Shown piece by piece: positions 26,416 through 34,226 of a stretch of DNA of 64,000 nt; the stretch's first letter is position 1, and each line of letters opens with the position of its first letter. The DNA comes from Bacteroidota bacterium. GTDB lineage: Bacteria; Bacteroidota; Bacteroidia; AKYH767-A; OLB10. The notes under the pieces were generated by a model, which did no database searches, was not told where the DNA came from, and saw nothing but the letters and a program-made list of their open reading frames with translations. The position numbers were made by a program, and so were the translations under genes. The stretch is from the NCBI GenBank assembly GCA_016713925.1, contig JADJOH010000002.1, positions 620,001-684,000 on the forward strand, in the 5' to 3' direction.

Positions 26416-26798
26416 GCTATTTCCTGTTTTTTATTAGTTCTGTTTGATGAGATAGGTTTCAGCAAACAGGATTGGGGTTATTACTTATGTAAGTTTTGGT
26501 GTATAAGGTCGTAGTTTGTAGGGCATTTTTAACATTATTGAGGTACTTTCACTCTGTAATCCGTATTTCAATGCTGTTTTCTTTCGAAGTGCTAATGTAA
26601 GGACTTTTAGTCTAAGTTCAGTTTAATGTTAAATTTCGATGTAAATGTAAACAAATACAATTCAAATTGCAATACATCTATGGCGGTTCAGTACTACACT
26701 TTCGACTAAAAGTACAATGTCAGAGGTCAATGGAATCAAATACATGGTAAAAACCAAAGAAAAATCGTGAGCAAGCGGTCATTTTCTAATTTGGCAGC
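26416..26798. other. Divergent promoter spacer between the GEVED gene and pabB
   Basis: 383 bp with no gene and no notable repeat. It must hold promoters for both divergent genes, but I found no full TAnnTTTG match; the nearest is TAATTTGG just before the pabB GTG. Confidence 0.45.
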
Positions 26799-28127
26799 GT
26801 GAAAGTCCACCCCCAACCCCTATTGCAAGGCGAGATCGAACTCGCTAGTTTTAGGGATAAACTCATTGATTACGTCACCGGCTTCGAGCGTTTTTCAGTG
26901 CTCGACACAGGAAAAGGAAGCGTCTCCGGTCCTTCCTCCTTTTCTCTTTTAGCAGGATGGGGTAAGCTGGCAGAGTTTGTATTTAGCAGTGAAAAAGAAG
27001 GCCTTTCCGGGCTGGACACCTTCCTTTCTCAACATAAAGGCAAATGGATATTTGGTCATATCAGCTACGATGTAAAAAATGTTTTCGAGCCAAAATTACA
27101 GAGTCACCGGAAGGACCAGATCGGCTTTCCATTGCTCTCCTTCTTTGTGGCTGAATATGTTTGCGGAATCAGGACTACGGGGGAGCTATTTCTTCATGCA
27201 CAAAAGGAGACGGAGGAGGCCGGGTTAACGGAACATCTCCTGCAGGAAATTCTTCAGCACCCTTCTTTAGACAACACTTCCTCTCTCCAATTGCAGCCGG
27301 GAAGTGAAATCATCTCTGAAATAAACTACCAACAAGCTGTTCAGCAACTCCTCTACCATCTCCACCAGGGCGACATTTACGAGATCAATTATTGTCTGCC
27401 CTTCCAACTCCGGGGCGAGATTCCTTCTCCGGGACATCTCTGGAAAAAAATGCAGGAAGTACAACAATCTCCTTTTGCGGCCCTCTACCGGGAAAATGAT
27501 GCCTGGTTACTTTGCTGTAGTCCGGAGCGCTTTCTGCGTAAAGAAGGCGATCTTATCCTCTCTCAACCCATCAAGGGCACCGCTGCACGAAGTCCCGATC
27601 CTGACACTGACGAACATCTTAAAAAGCAACTTCTGGAGAGTGCAAAAGAACGGGCGGAGAATGTGATGATCGTGGATCTTGTCCGTAATGATCTGGGTCG
27701 GATTGCTGAGCGGGGAACTGTGCAGGTAGATGAACTTTTCGGCATCTATAGCTTCGCGCATGTCCACCAGATGATTTCAACCATTACAGCCCGGGTGAAA
27801 GAGGGTCTTCCCTTTACCGAAGTCCTCCGCGCTACTTTTCCGATGGGTTCCATGACCGGCGCACCCAAATTCAGCGCTATGGAAATCATTGAGGAACAGG
27901 AGATTTTCCGGCGAGGACTCTACTCCGGCGCCGTGGGATATATTTCACCCGATGGAGACTTCGACTTCAATGTGGTTATCAGAAGTATCCTCTACAACAG
28001 TCGCCATCAACATATTTATTTCCCCGCCGGAAGTGCCATTACCGCATTGAGTGATCCCGGACAAGAATTCGCGGAATGCCTGTTGAAAGCGGAAGGCATG
28101 CGTAAAATTTTAGAAGGAGGAGTGTAG
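26799..28127 (+). CDS. pabB: Aminodeoxychorismate synthase component I (PabB-like)
   Basis: 442 aa, GTG start. The chorismate-binding enzyme core is clear: INYCLPFQL, LLCCSPERFLRK, PIKGTAARS, ENVMIVDLVRNDLGRI, the catalytic-site TFPMGSMTGAPKFSAMEIIE and GLYSGAVGYI, FPAGSAITALSDPGQEF. The order and motifs fit PabB rather than TrpE, and there is no fused glutaminase or lyase domain. The product 4-amino-4-deoxychorismate goes to p-aminobenzoate and folate; the PabA and PabC partners are not in the window. The reading frame could be extended only to this GTG, with TAATTTGG just upstream, suggesting a very short leader. TrpE or isochorismate synthase are less likely alternatives. Confidence 0.88.
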   Translation: MKVHPQPLLQGEIELASFRDKLIDYVTGFERFSVLDTGKGSVSGPSSFSLLAGWGKLAEFVFSSEKEGLSGLDTFLSQHKGKWIFGHISYDVKNVFEPKLQSHRKDQIGFPLLSFFVAEYVCGIRTTGELFLHAQKETEEAGLTEHLLQEILQHPSLDNTSSLQLQPGSEIISEINYQQAVQQLLYHLHQGDIYEINYCLPFQLRGEIPSPGHLWKKMQEVQQSPFAALYRENDAWLLCCSPERFLRKEGDLILSQPIKGTAARSPDPDTDEHLKKQLLESAKERAENVMIVDLVRNDLGRIAERGTVQVDELFGIYSFAHVHQMISTITARVKEGLPFTEVLRATFPMGSMTGAPKFSAMEIIEEQEIFRRGLYSGAVGYISPDGDFDFNVVIRSILYNSRHQHIYFPAGSAITALSDPGQEFAECLLKAEGMRKILEGGV

Positions 28128-28221
28128 TTCAGGATTGAATTCACTGAAGCTTTTTAGAAGTTATTCTTCTCTGCTCTCTTAAAAAATTTCCGGCTTTTCA
28201 CTATTCCACTCTATTCCGAAG

Positions 28222-28229
28222 TACCTTTG
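28222..28229 (+). promoter_or_regulatory. Bacteroidota -7 element (TACCTTTG) for tilS
   Basis: TACCTTTG ends 4 bp before the tilS ATG at 28234, predicting a leaderless or nearly leaderless mRNA. TTTTC about 22 bp upstream is a weak -33 candidate. Confidence 0.4.
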
Positions 28230-28233
28230 TCGC

Positions 28234-29601
28234 ATGTCCTACCTTTCGCTTGAACATAAAGTCGCTAAATTCATCTCCCGGCATCAATTGCTGAGGGAAG
28301 ATGAAACGGTGCTGGTGGCTTTGAGCGGAGGGTTAGACTCGATGGTTCTGCTCTATCTCCTTCACCGCTTACACTATAAAATCACTGCGGCACATTGTAA
28401 TTTCAAGTTACGCGGAGAAGCTTCCGATGCCGACGAATTCGCCTGTGAGGCCATCTGTAAGGAGATGCAAATTCCATTTACATCACGGCATTTTGAAACC
28501 AAAGCCATTGCCGAGGAGAAGAAAATATCTCTACAAATGGCAGCCCGGGACTTGCGCTACGACTGGTTCAAACAACTGGCCCTATCGCATGGGTATGGGG
28601 CAATAGCTACCGCACATCATAGCAATGATCAGGCAGAAACAGTATTGCTGAATCTCCTGAGCGGAAAAAGCATTGAAAGCATTCGGGGAATTCCGGTGCG
28701 GAACAATACCATTATCCGACCTCTTCTGCAATGTACCAGGGAAGAGTTACGACAGTATGCCCTCGAAAAAAACATCCGGTGGAGAGAAGACAGCAGCAAT
28801 GCCGAAAATCACTACAAGCGCAATCTTCTTCGTAACGAAATCATGCCCTTGCTGCGGCAAATCAATCCATCTGTTGAGGAGCAATTGAGCCGGCTGGCGG
28901 AGCGCATGGCAGACTGGAACCTGCTGGCGGAAGAGGGTATCAGCAGTAAAATTGCGGCTATCGTAGAAGAAGAAAAAGACTTCCTTCGCATACATGTTCA
29001 TCGGATCATGGATCATCCGGCTAAGAAAATGCTGTTATGGAAATTATTATCTCCGTACGGATTTGATGGTGCCGTTATTGAAGACATGACCGCCCAACCC
29101 CTGGAGTCCGGTAAAAAATTTCTCTCTGACCACTACACGCTTACTGTTGACAGGGAGTGTTTCCTTCTTGAAAAAACCATCAAAACGGCTACTGCACCCG
29201 CTGTGCTGATCCCGGAAGGCAGTGAGCGCATCCTCCTCCCGAATGGTGTACTCCATCTTTCTTTCCACGAAAACAAGATCAGCAGGGAACAACTTTTAAA
29301 TAATAACAATGCCTTTCTTGATGCCGGACTGGTTCAATTTCCCCTGAAGGTCAGGAGTTGGGAGGAGGGCGATAGCTTCTATCCACTGGGAATGAATCTT
29401 CCAAAAAAATTGAGCGATTACTTTATCGATAAAAAAATTCCGGTCCCCGAGAAACATAAAAAACTATTGGTCACCCATGGCCGGGATATCCTCTGGATCA
29501 TCGGCGACCGCATCGACCAACGGTACCGCATTACCGAAAACACCACACGCGTACTCCTTCTGAACTGGCAACCCGATGAACACGAACCTCCCTTTCACTG
29601 A
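28234..29601 (+). CDS. tilS: tRNA(Ile)-lysidine synthase
   Basis: 455 aa. TilS ligates lysine onto C34 of the CAU-anticodon isoleucine tRNA with ATP, changing both its codon reading and its charging. The PP-loop ATPase motif SGGLDSMVLLYLL starts near residue 30, followed by AAHCNFKLRGEASDADE and ATAHHSNDQAETVLLNLLSG, all conserved TilS signatures. The C-terminal substrate-binding domain has RSWEEGDSFYPLGMNLPKKL and DYFIDKKIPVPEK. The length equals that of full two-domain TilS proteins. The 3' end overlaps the next gene by 26 bp, implying co-expression. Confidence 0.96.
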   Translation: MSYLSLEHKVAKFISRHQLLREDETVLVALSGGLDSMVLLYLLHRLHYKITAAHCNFKLRGEASDADEFACEAICKEMQIPFTSRHFETKAIAEEKKISLQMAARDLRYDWFKQLALSHGYGAIATAHHSNDQAETVLLNLLSGKSIESIRGIPVRNNTIIRPLLQCTREELRQYALEKNIRWREDSSNAENHYKRNLLRNEIMPLLRQINPSVEEQLSRLAERMADWNLLAEEGISSKIAAIVEEEKDFLRIHVHRIMDHPAKKMLLWKLLSPYGFDGAVIEDMTAQPLESGKKFLSDHYTLTVDRECFLLEKTIKTATAPAVLIPEGSERILLPNGVLHLSFHENKISREQLLNNNNAFLDAGLVQFPLKVRSWEEGDSFYPLGMNLPKKLSDYFIDKKIPVPEKHKKLLVTHGRDILWIIGDRIDQRYRITENTTRVLLLNWQPDEHEPPFH

Positions 29602-30058
29602 AAAACACTATTTGGGAAGAAACAGTTATGGTCTGTCACGACGCCTGGTGATGATCCTGTTTTGCTTTATTGCCCATTTCTATTCAGAGGAAAATCATCA
29701 ATCCACCGGTTTATTTCTGCTGGTGGGATGGGTGACCATAGCCATCAGTGTTGTCCTGCTATTTATTCCGCTCTACACGATAACATTAGAAAAAGGAGAA
29801 ATCCAATTAAAAACCATGCGCAATAAAATGGTACGCATTCCTCTCACGATGATCCGCCAGATGGAATCCATAAAATACAGCCGCTATCACTTCAACAATC
29901 CGGTTTTTAATGTACGGGACAATGGGGAGCTTAAATTTTACGCGGAAGGCTCCACCGCTCTGCTTTTACAATTGGAAGGCGGGAATACTTATCGTATCGG
30001 CGTCAAAGACCCGGAAAGACTTTTAGGCGCAATCAGAAAAATGAAAGAAAAAAATTAA
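29576..30058 (+). CDS. Small membrane protein with PH-like C-terminal domain
   Basis: 160 aa starting inside the last codons of tilS (26-bp overlap). Two hydrophobic segments (about 23-38 and 46-67) are followed by a soluble region with alternating beta strands (LYTITLEKGEIQLKTMRN, IPLTMIRQMESIKYS, NTYRIGVKDPERLLGAIRKM), which resembles bacterial PH-like domains of YdbT/YcxB type. No characterised homologue recognised. The overlap suggests translational coupling with tilS, but no functional link is known. Confidence 0.65.
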   Translation: MNTNLPFTEKHYLGRNSYGLSRRLVMILFCFIAHFYSEENHQSTGLFLLVGWVTIAISVVLLFIPLYTITLEKGEIQLKTMRNKMVRIPLTMIRQMESIKYSRYHFNNPVFNVRDNGELKFYAEGSTALLLQLEGGNTYRIGVKDPERLLGAIRKMKEKN

Positions 30059-30080
30059 ACTTCCAAGCCTTTATTTCCAC

Positions 30081-30088
30081 TATTTTTG
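30081..30088 (+). promoter_or_regulatory. Bacteroidota -7 element (TATTTTTG) before the deoxyhypusine synthase-like gene
   Basis: Matches TAnnTTTG, 32 bp before the ATG at 30121. No clear -33 TTG. Confidence 0.35.
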
Positions 30089-30120
30089 ACCCTTCTAAAC
30101 CATTATATACAAATAGCGAT

Positions 30121-31095
30121 ATGCAAAGAGGCCCTGTTTCACAGTTTATAGAAAAGAACTATCTCCATTTCAATGCTGCCGCTCTGGTAGATGCTGCCAA
30201 AGGGTATGAACAACATCTGCTGGAAGGCGGTAAGATGATGATCACGCTGGCGGGTGCAATGAGCACTGCGGAATTGGGAATATCACTTGCGGAAATCATT
30301 CGTCAGGGAAAAGTAGATATTATTTCCTGTACCGGTGCCAATCTGGAAGAAGACATCATGAATCTGGTGGCACATTCCCATTATAAAAGAGTTCCGCATT
30401 ACCGCGACCTCGGACCAAAGGATGAATGGGAGCTTTTAGAAGGCGGTTATAATCGCGTTACCGATACGTGTATTCCTGAAGAAGAAGCCTTCCGCAGAAT
30501 TCAGAAGCATATTTTCAAGCAATGGAAGGGTGCGCATGATAAAGGGGAACGCTATTTTCCGCACGAGTATATGTACAAGATGCTCCTTAGTAAAGAGATG
30601 GAGCAGTATTATGAAATAGATCCAAAAAACAGCTGGATGCTGGCTGCTGCCGAGCGAAATCTTCCGATCATCGTTCCGGGCTGGGAGGAGTCAACCATGG
30701 GAAATATCTTCGCTTCGTACTGCATTAAAGGCGAACTACTGCCCTCCACTATGAAAAGCGGAATTGAATACATGACCTGGCTCGCCGATTATTACATTAA
30801 AAATTCAGCAGGAAAAGGCATCGGTTTCTTCCAGATTGGCGGAGGAATAGCAGGAGATTTCCCAATATGTGTAGTACCGATGTTGTATCAGGATATGGAG
30901 ATGGATAAAATTCCGTTCTGGAGTTATTTCTGTCAGATCAGTGATTCAACCACCTCTTATGGCTCCTACTCAGGAGCTGTCCCCAACGAAAAAATCACCT
31001 GGGGAAAGTTAGATATTCATACACCTAAATTCATTATTGAATCGGATGCCAGCATCGTTGCTCCTCTCGTCTTCTCGTGGCTACTTAACCATTAA
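30121..31095 (+). CDS. Deoxyhypusine synthase-family protein
   Basis: 324 aa. Family motifs: MITLAGAMSTAELGISLAEI near the start, DIISCTGANLEEDIMNLVAH (NAD-binding region), IVPGWEESTMGNIFASYCIK, GIGFFQIGGGIAGDFPICV and the C-terminal ITWGKLD, whose Lys matches the catalytic lysine of eukaryotic deoxyhypusine synthase (SWGK). The enzyme uses spermidine and NAD. Bacteria lack eIF5A, so bacterial members may make homospermidine or another polyamine product; the true reaction is unknown here. The last codons (SWLLNH and stop) form one arm of a perfect 29-bp inverted repeat. No other polyamine gene is in the window. Confidence 0.88.
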   Translation: MQRGPVSQFIEKNYLHFNAAALVDAAKGYEQHLLEGGKMMITLAGAMSTAELGISLAEIIRQGKVDIISCTGANLEEDIMNLVAHSHYKRVPHYRDLGPKDEWELLEGGYNRVTDTCIPEEEAFRRIQKHIFKQWKGAHDKGERYFPHEYMYKMLLSKEMEQYYEIDPKNSWMLAAAERNLPIIVPGWEESTMGNIFASYCIKGELLPSTMKSGIEYMTWLADYYIKNSAGKGIGFFQIGGGIAGDFPICVVPMLYQDMEMDKIPFWSYFCQISDSTTSYGSYSGAVPNEKITWGKLDIHTPKFIIESDASIVAPLVFSWLLNH

Positions 31096-31131
31096 TCGCG
31101 CTGCGATTAATGGTTAAGTAGCCACGAGAAG
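31071..31131 (+). terminator. Perfect 29-bp inverted repeat overlapping the gene's end
   Basis: Arm 1 (31071-31099) contains the last seven codons including the stop of the deoxyhypusine synthase-like gene; arm 2 (31103-31131) is its exact complement; the loop is 3 bases (GCT). It can form a very stable hairpin and probably stops transcription, though GGTTTAAGG rather than a T-tract follows. Confidence 0.8.
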
Positions 31132-31250
31132 GTTTAAGGTTTAAAGTTCAAGGTTTAAAGTTTAAGGTTTAAAGATTGAAGTTAAACATTAAACATTGAA
31201 CATTAAACTTTAAACATTGAACATTGAACTTTAAACTTTAAACATTACCG
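31131..31250. repeat. Degenerate heptamer array, strand switch in the middle
   Basis: About 17 units of 7 bp. The first six read GGTTTAA/AGTTTAA/AGTTCAA; from about 31180 on they read CATTAAA/CATTGAA/CTTTAAA, the reverse-complement style of the first part. The array begins at the inverted repeat and ends at the start of the four-helix-bundle gene. Confidence 0.85.
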
Positions 31251-31252
31251 TA

Positions 31253-31774
31253 ATGTCAAAAATTGAAAGGTTTGAGGATATTATTGCGTGGCAGAGAGCC
31301 AGAGAATTGAATAAAGTGATTTATTCATTTATCAATCGGACACCTTTTGATAAGGATTATGATCTTAGAAGGCAAATCAATGCATCATGCGGATCAATAA
31401 TGGATAATATTGCTGAGGGATTTGAAAGAGGTGGAAATAAAGAGTTCATTAACTTTCTAATTATTTCAAAAGGATCCGCGGGGGAAACAAGGTCTCAATT
31501 ATACAGAGCAGTAGATAGAAACTACATTGATCAAAATGAATTTGAAAATGCCTGCAATGATGTAAAAATCATCAGCCAAATGCTTCAACGATTAATAGAA
31601 TACCTCAAAAAATCAGAATTAAAGGGAATACGTTACAAAGCAGAAGAAGATGAGGGTATTTATCTCCCCGAATCAATCAATCAATTATTAAACCCGGAAC
31701 CCAACCATGAAGCAGAATCGCGAAAAGCGATACGCTTCATGGGAGCCCCTTTCCCGTCAACACAATCCCGATAG
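31253..31774 (+). CDS. Four-helix-bundle protein (23S rRNA intervening-sequence-like, S23 family)
   Basis: 173 aa. Residues 1-122 match the S23/IVP four-helix-bundle family: FEDIIAWQRARELNKVIYSF, LRRQINASCGSIMDNIAEGF, GSAGETRSQLYRAVDRNYID, ISQMLQRLIEYL. Family members occur inside 23S rRNA intervening sequences, as accessory (Avd) proteins of diversity-generating retroelements and, most often, alone as here; the free-standing function is unknown. No rRNA or reverse transcriptase lies nearby. The last ~30 residues (from about NHEAESRKAIRF) are encoded by palindromic DNA and are probably a read-through into repeats. The gene sits between two heptamer arrays. Confidence 0.82.
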   Translation: MSKIERFEDIIAWQRARELNKVIYSFINRTPFDKDYDLRRQINASCGSIMDNIAEGFERGGNKEFINFLIISKGSAGETRSQLYRAVDRNYIDQNEFENACNDVKIISQMLQRLIEYLKKSELKGIRYKAEEDEGIYLPESINQLLNPEPNHEAESRKAIRFMGAPFPSTQSR

Positions 31775-31835
31775 CTATCGGGAGACGGGATCACATCGCC
31801 CGTGGTCACGAGACCCGTGGTCACGTGGCGAGTGA
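31707..31835. repeat. Nested palindromes at the 3' end of the four-helix-bundle gene
   Basis: ATGAAGC...GCTTCAT (about 31709-31740) forms one stem; TCCCGATAGCTATCGGGA (about 31767-31784) is a perfect 18-bp palindrome set inside TCCCGTC...GACGGGA; then CCCGTGGTCACG occurs twice (about 31799-31826). The first two overlap the end of the coding sequence. The GATAGCTATCGGG motif also occurs near 32670. Confidence 0.75.
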
Positions 31836-31837
31836 AA

Positions 31838-31881
31838 ACCTTAAACATTAAACATTAAACATTAAACATTAAACATTAAAC
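31838..31881. repeat. Heptamer array (CATTAAA)n directly before a start codon
   Basis: About five nearly perfect CATTAAA units ending one base before the GTG at 31882. Same unit and orientation as the second half of the array at 31131-31250. Confidence 0.9.
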
Positions 31882-32619
31882 GTGTCCAACTGCTTAGTCA
31901 TCATACCTACTTACAATGAGAAGGAGAACATCGGAAAGATGATTCGTACGGTGATGCATTTGCCGCACCCATTTCATTTGTTGATTATCGATGATAATTC
32001 TAAGGACGGAACGGCGGAGATTGTAAAAAATTTACAGGAAGAATTCAGTGGTAGGCTTTTCATGGAGCAGCGGGCGGGGAAGTTAGGTTTGGGTACGGCA
32101 TATATTCACGGGTTTCAGTGGGCGTTGAAAAAGCAGTATAATTTCATTTTCGAAATGGACGCTGATTTTTCACATAATCCGGATGACCTGGTTCGGCTTT
32201 ACCGCGCCTGTGCGGAAGAAGGTGCAGATCTGAGTATCGGTTCGAGGTATATTACCGGCGTTAATGTGGTGAACTGGCCCATGGGCAGGGTGATGATGTC
32301 GTACTTCGCCTCTATGTATGTACGCATAGTAACGGGTATGCCTATACGCGATACCACCGCGGGCTTCAAATGTTATCAACGCAAGGTACTTGAGACCATC
32401 GATCTGAATAAAATAAAATTCACCGGTTATGCTTTCCAGATTGAAATGAAATTCGCCGCATGGAAGCTGGGTTTTAAACTGAAGGAAGTTCCTATTATTT
32501 TCACGGACCGCAGCGAAGGACAAAGTAAGATGAGTGGCAGTATTTTCAGTGAAGCCATTTTCGGAGTACTGGCCATGAAACTAAAAAGTTTTATTAACAA
32601 CTATCGTATCGAAAAATAA
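31882..32619 (+). CDS. Polyprenol-phosphate mannosyltransferase-like GT2 glycosyltransferase (DPM1-like)
   Basis: 245 aa, GT2 fold. Motifs: VIIPTYNEKENI at the N-terminus, LLIIDDNSKDGT, then FIFEMDADFSHNP with the metal-binding DAD, and DTTAGFKCYQRKVL. It ends with a short basic tail and no TM helices, as in single-domain Dpm1/Ppm1 enzymes, which move mannose from GDP-mannose to a polyprenyl phosphate. A GDP-mannose pyrophosphorylase gene lies 376 bp downstream on the other strand, which supports mannose as donor sugar. The start is a GTG immediately after a heptamer array, with no Shine-Dalgarno; an upstream in-frame alternative was not found. Confidence 0.88.
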   Translation: MSNCLVIIPTYNEKENIGKMIRTVMHLPHPFHLLIIDDNSKDGTAEIVKNLQEEFSGRLFMEQRAGKLGLGTAYIHGFQWALKKQYNFIFEMDADFSHNPDDLVRLYRACAEEGADLSIGSRYITGVNVVNWPMGRVMMSYFASMYVRIVTGMPIRDTTAGFKCYQRKVLETIDLNKIKFTGYAFQIEMKFAAWKLGFKLKEVPIIFTDRSEGQSKMSGSIFSEAIFGVLAMKLKSFINNYRIEK

Positions 32620-32995
32620 ATATTTTAGGTGCTGTTAAGACCTCTCAAAGGTGTCTCGCAAATCCCAATAGCTATCGGGAGCAGAGACGCAGAAAATATA
32701 TCAAATCAATTTTATAAACCATTCTATTGGCTTCCGGCTACCAGCTTCCAGCTTCCGGCTACTGGTCGTGAGGTGCAATGTCTTGCTCAATATTGAAAAC
32801 TTTTACTCGCGATGAGAAGCGGTGCAGGCTTGATGCTTGACACTTGCTCAGTAGCCGAACGTTCATAGTCTTATATTACTCTCACAAAGACGGAAACGCG
32901 CACTTACGAGGTTCCACACACCCTTGGATAAAACGGCTTGCGATTGGTAACAGCTCCTCCCCACTCACAACTGGTAGCCGGTAGCCGGAAGCTAA
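32620..32995. repeat. 376-bp spacer framed by inverted heptamer arrays
   Basis: No gene. Five GCTTCCG/GCTACCA-type heptamers at 32730-32764 and four reverse-complement ones (CTGGTAG CCGGTAG CCGGAAG CTAATCA) at 32971-32998 face each other around about 200 bp. The second array runs into the stop codon of the gene at 32996. An AATAGCTATCGGGA half of the 18-bp palindrome family lies near 32668-32682. Confidence 0.8.
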
Positions 32996-34090
32996 TCAAA
33001 CGAACTTTTCGCCTTTCTTGAGTTTCACATCATTCACAAACTGACGAATTTGTTGTTCTTCACTTTTCTTGCACACGAGTAAAATATTATCTGCTTCAAC
33101 TACGATATAATCATCCAGTCCCTGAAGTACTACGAGTTTATCTTTTGGAACGTTGACAATACAGTTGGAAGAGTCATACACCATCACATTTTTACCTACG
33201 ATGGCGTTGGCATTTTCATCATGACCGATATGTTCATACAAAGAGCCCCAGGTACCGAGGTCACTCCAGCCGAATTCCGCACTCATCACATGTACATTCT
33301 TCGCCTTTTCCATTATCGCGAAATCAATGGAGATATTGGTACATTGCTCATACGCCGACTTTATGAATTCTTCTTCCTGAGGAGTATCGTACACTCCATT
33401 CCCTTCTTTAAAAATCGCTGCCATTTCAGGGAGGTGTTCATCAATTGCAGCGAGAATTGCTTTCACATTCCAGACAAAAATTCCGGCATTCCAGAGAAAC
33501 TCACCGGTCTGGAGAAAAAACTTCGCCATTTCGAGATTAGGTTTCTCGGTGAAAGTTTTCACTTTCGCAATTTTATTGTGCCGCTCTTGTTTGTCATCAA
33601 TAAACTGAATGTACCCGTAGCCGGTATCCGGACGACTGGGTTTGATGCCTAAAGTCAGCAATACATTTTCGTTTTCCGTAAAGGCCAGACAACCTTCCAG
33701 CGCCTCAATAAATGCTTCCTCTTTCAGAATAACATGATCACTTGGCGCGACCACCATATTGGCATTGGGATTCCGCTTCAAAATTTTATTTGCGGCATAG
33801 GCCATACAGGGGGCTGTATTACGACGCAGCGGCTCGGAAAGTACCTGATCGGGTTTGATATCCGGAAGCTGTTCAAGGACAGCCTTTGTATAATCAGCGT
33901 TGGTGACGATGATAATATTTTCTTTGGGACAAATCTTCAAAAAGCGCTCATAGGTTTGTTGAATCAGCGTTTTACCTGTTCCCAGCACATCCAGAAACTG
34001 TTTCGGACGGGCATTGCGGCTCATGGGCCAGAAACGGCTTCCAACACCACCGGCCATAATAACACAATAATTGTTTTCCATAATTGACAA
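32996..34090 (-). CDS. manC: Mannose-1-phosphate guanylyltransferase
   Basis: 364 aa nucleotidyltransferase that makes GDP-mannose from mannose-1-phosphate and GTP. The N-terminal signature MAGGVGSRFWPMSRNARPKQ and the motifs NTAPCMAYAA, VVAPSDHVI, GYGYIQF, VKTFTEKPNLEMA, FLWNAGIFVW and FGWSDLGTWGSL are all intact. The short length shows it lacks the C-terminal phosphomannose isomerase domain found in AlgA-type enzymes. Start: the ATG at 34090 or one four codons later (MSIMENNYC); both are possible. It converges with the mannosyltransferase-like gene that would use its product. Confidence 0.93.
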   Translation of the reverse strand: MSIMENNYCVIMAGGVGSRFWPMSRNARPKQFLDVLGTGKTLIQQTYERFLKICPKENIIIVTNADYTKAVLEQLPDIKPDQVLSEPLRRNTAPCMAYAANKILKRNPNANMVVAPSDHVILKEEAFIEALEGCLAFTENENVLLTLGIKPSRPDTGYGYIQFIDDKQERHNKIAKVKTFTEKPNLEMAKFFLQTGEFLWNAGIFVWNVKAILAAIDEHLPEMAAIFKEGNGVYDTPQEEEFIKSAYEQCTNISIDFAIMEKAKNVHVMSAEFGWSDLGTWGSLYEHIGHDENANAIVGKNVMVYDSSNCIVNVPKDKLVVLQGLDDYIVVEADNILLVCKKSEEQQIRQFVNDVKLKKGEKFV

Positions 34091-34226
34091 CGCCTTTTCT
34101 GTTAAATTTTAAATTCCATCTTTCAATGCCGCAAAGCAAGTAAAAAAAATGCTAATTCAAAGAGAGAATCGACCAGTCGTTCATTTTCATGTACGAGCAG
34201 CCCATCTCTCCACACTGAAGGAAATG

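Noticed and set aside
31253..31774. Diversity-generating retroelement (Avd-like gene)
   Set aside because: No reverse transcriptase, template repeat or variable repeat is visible nearby; the gene fits the stand-alone S23/IVP type.
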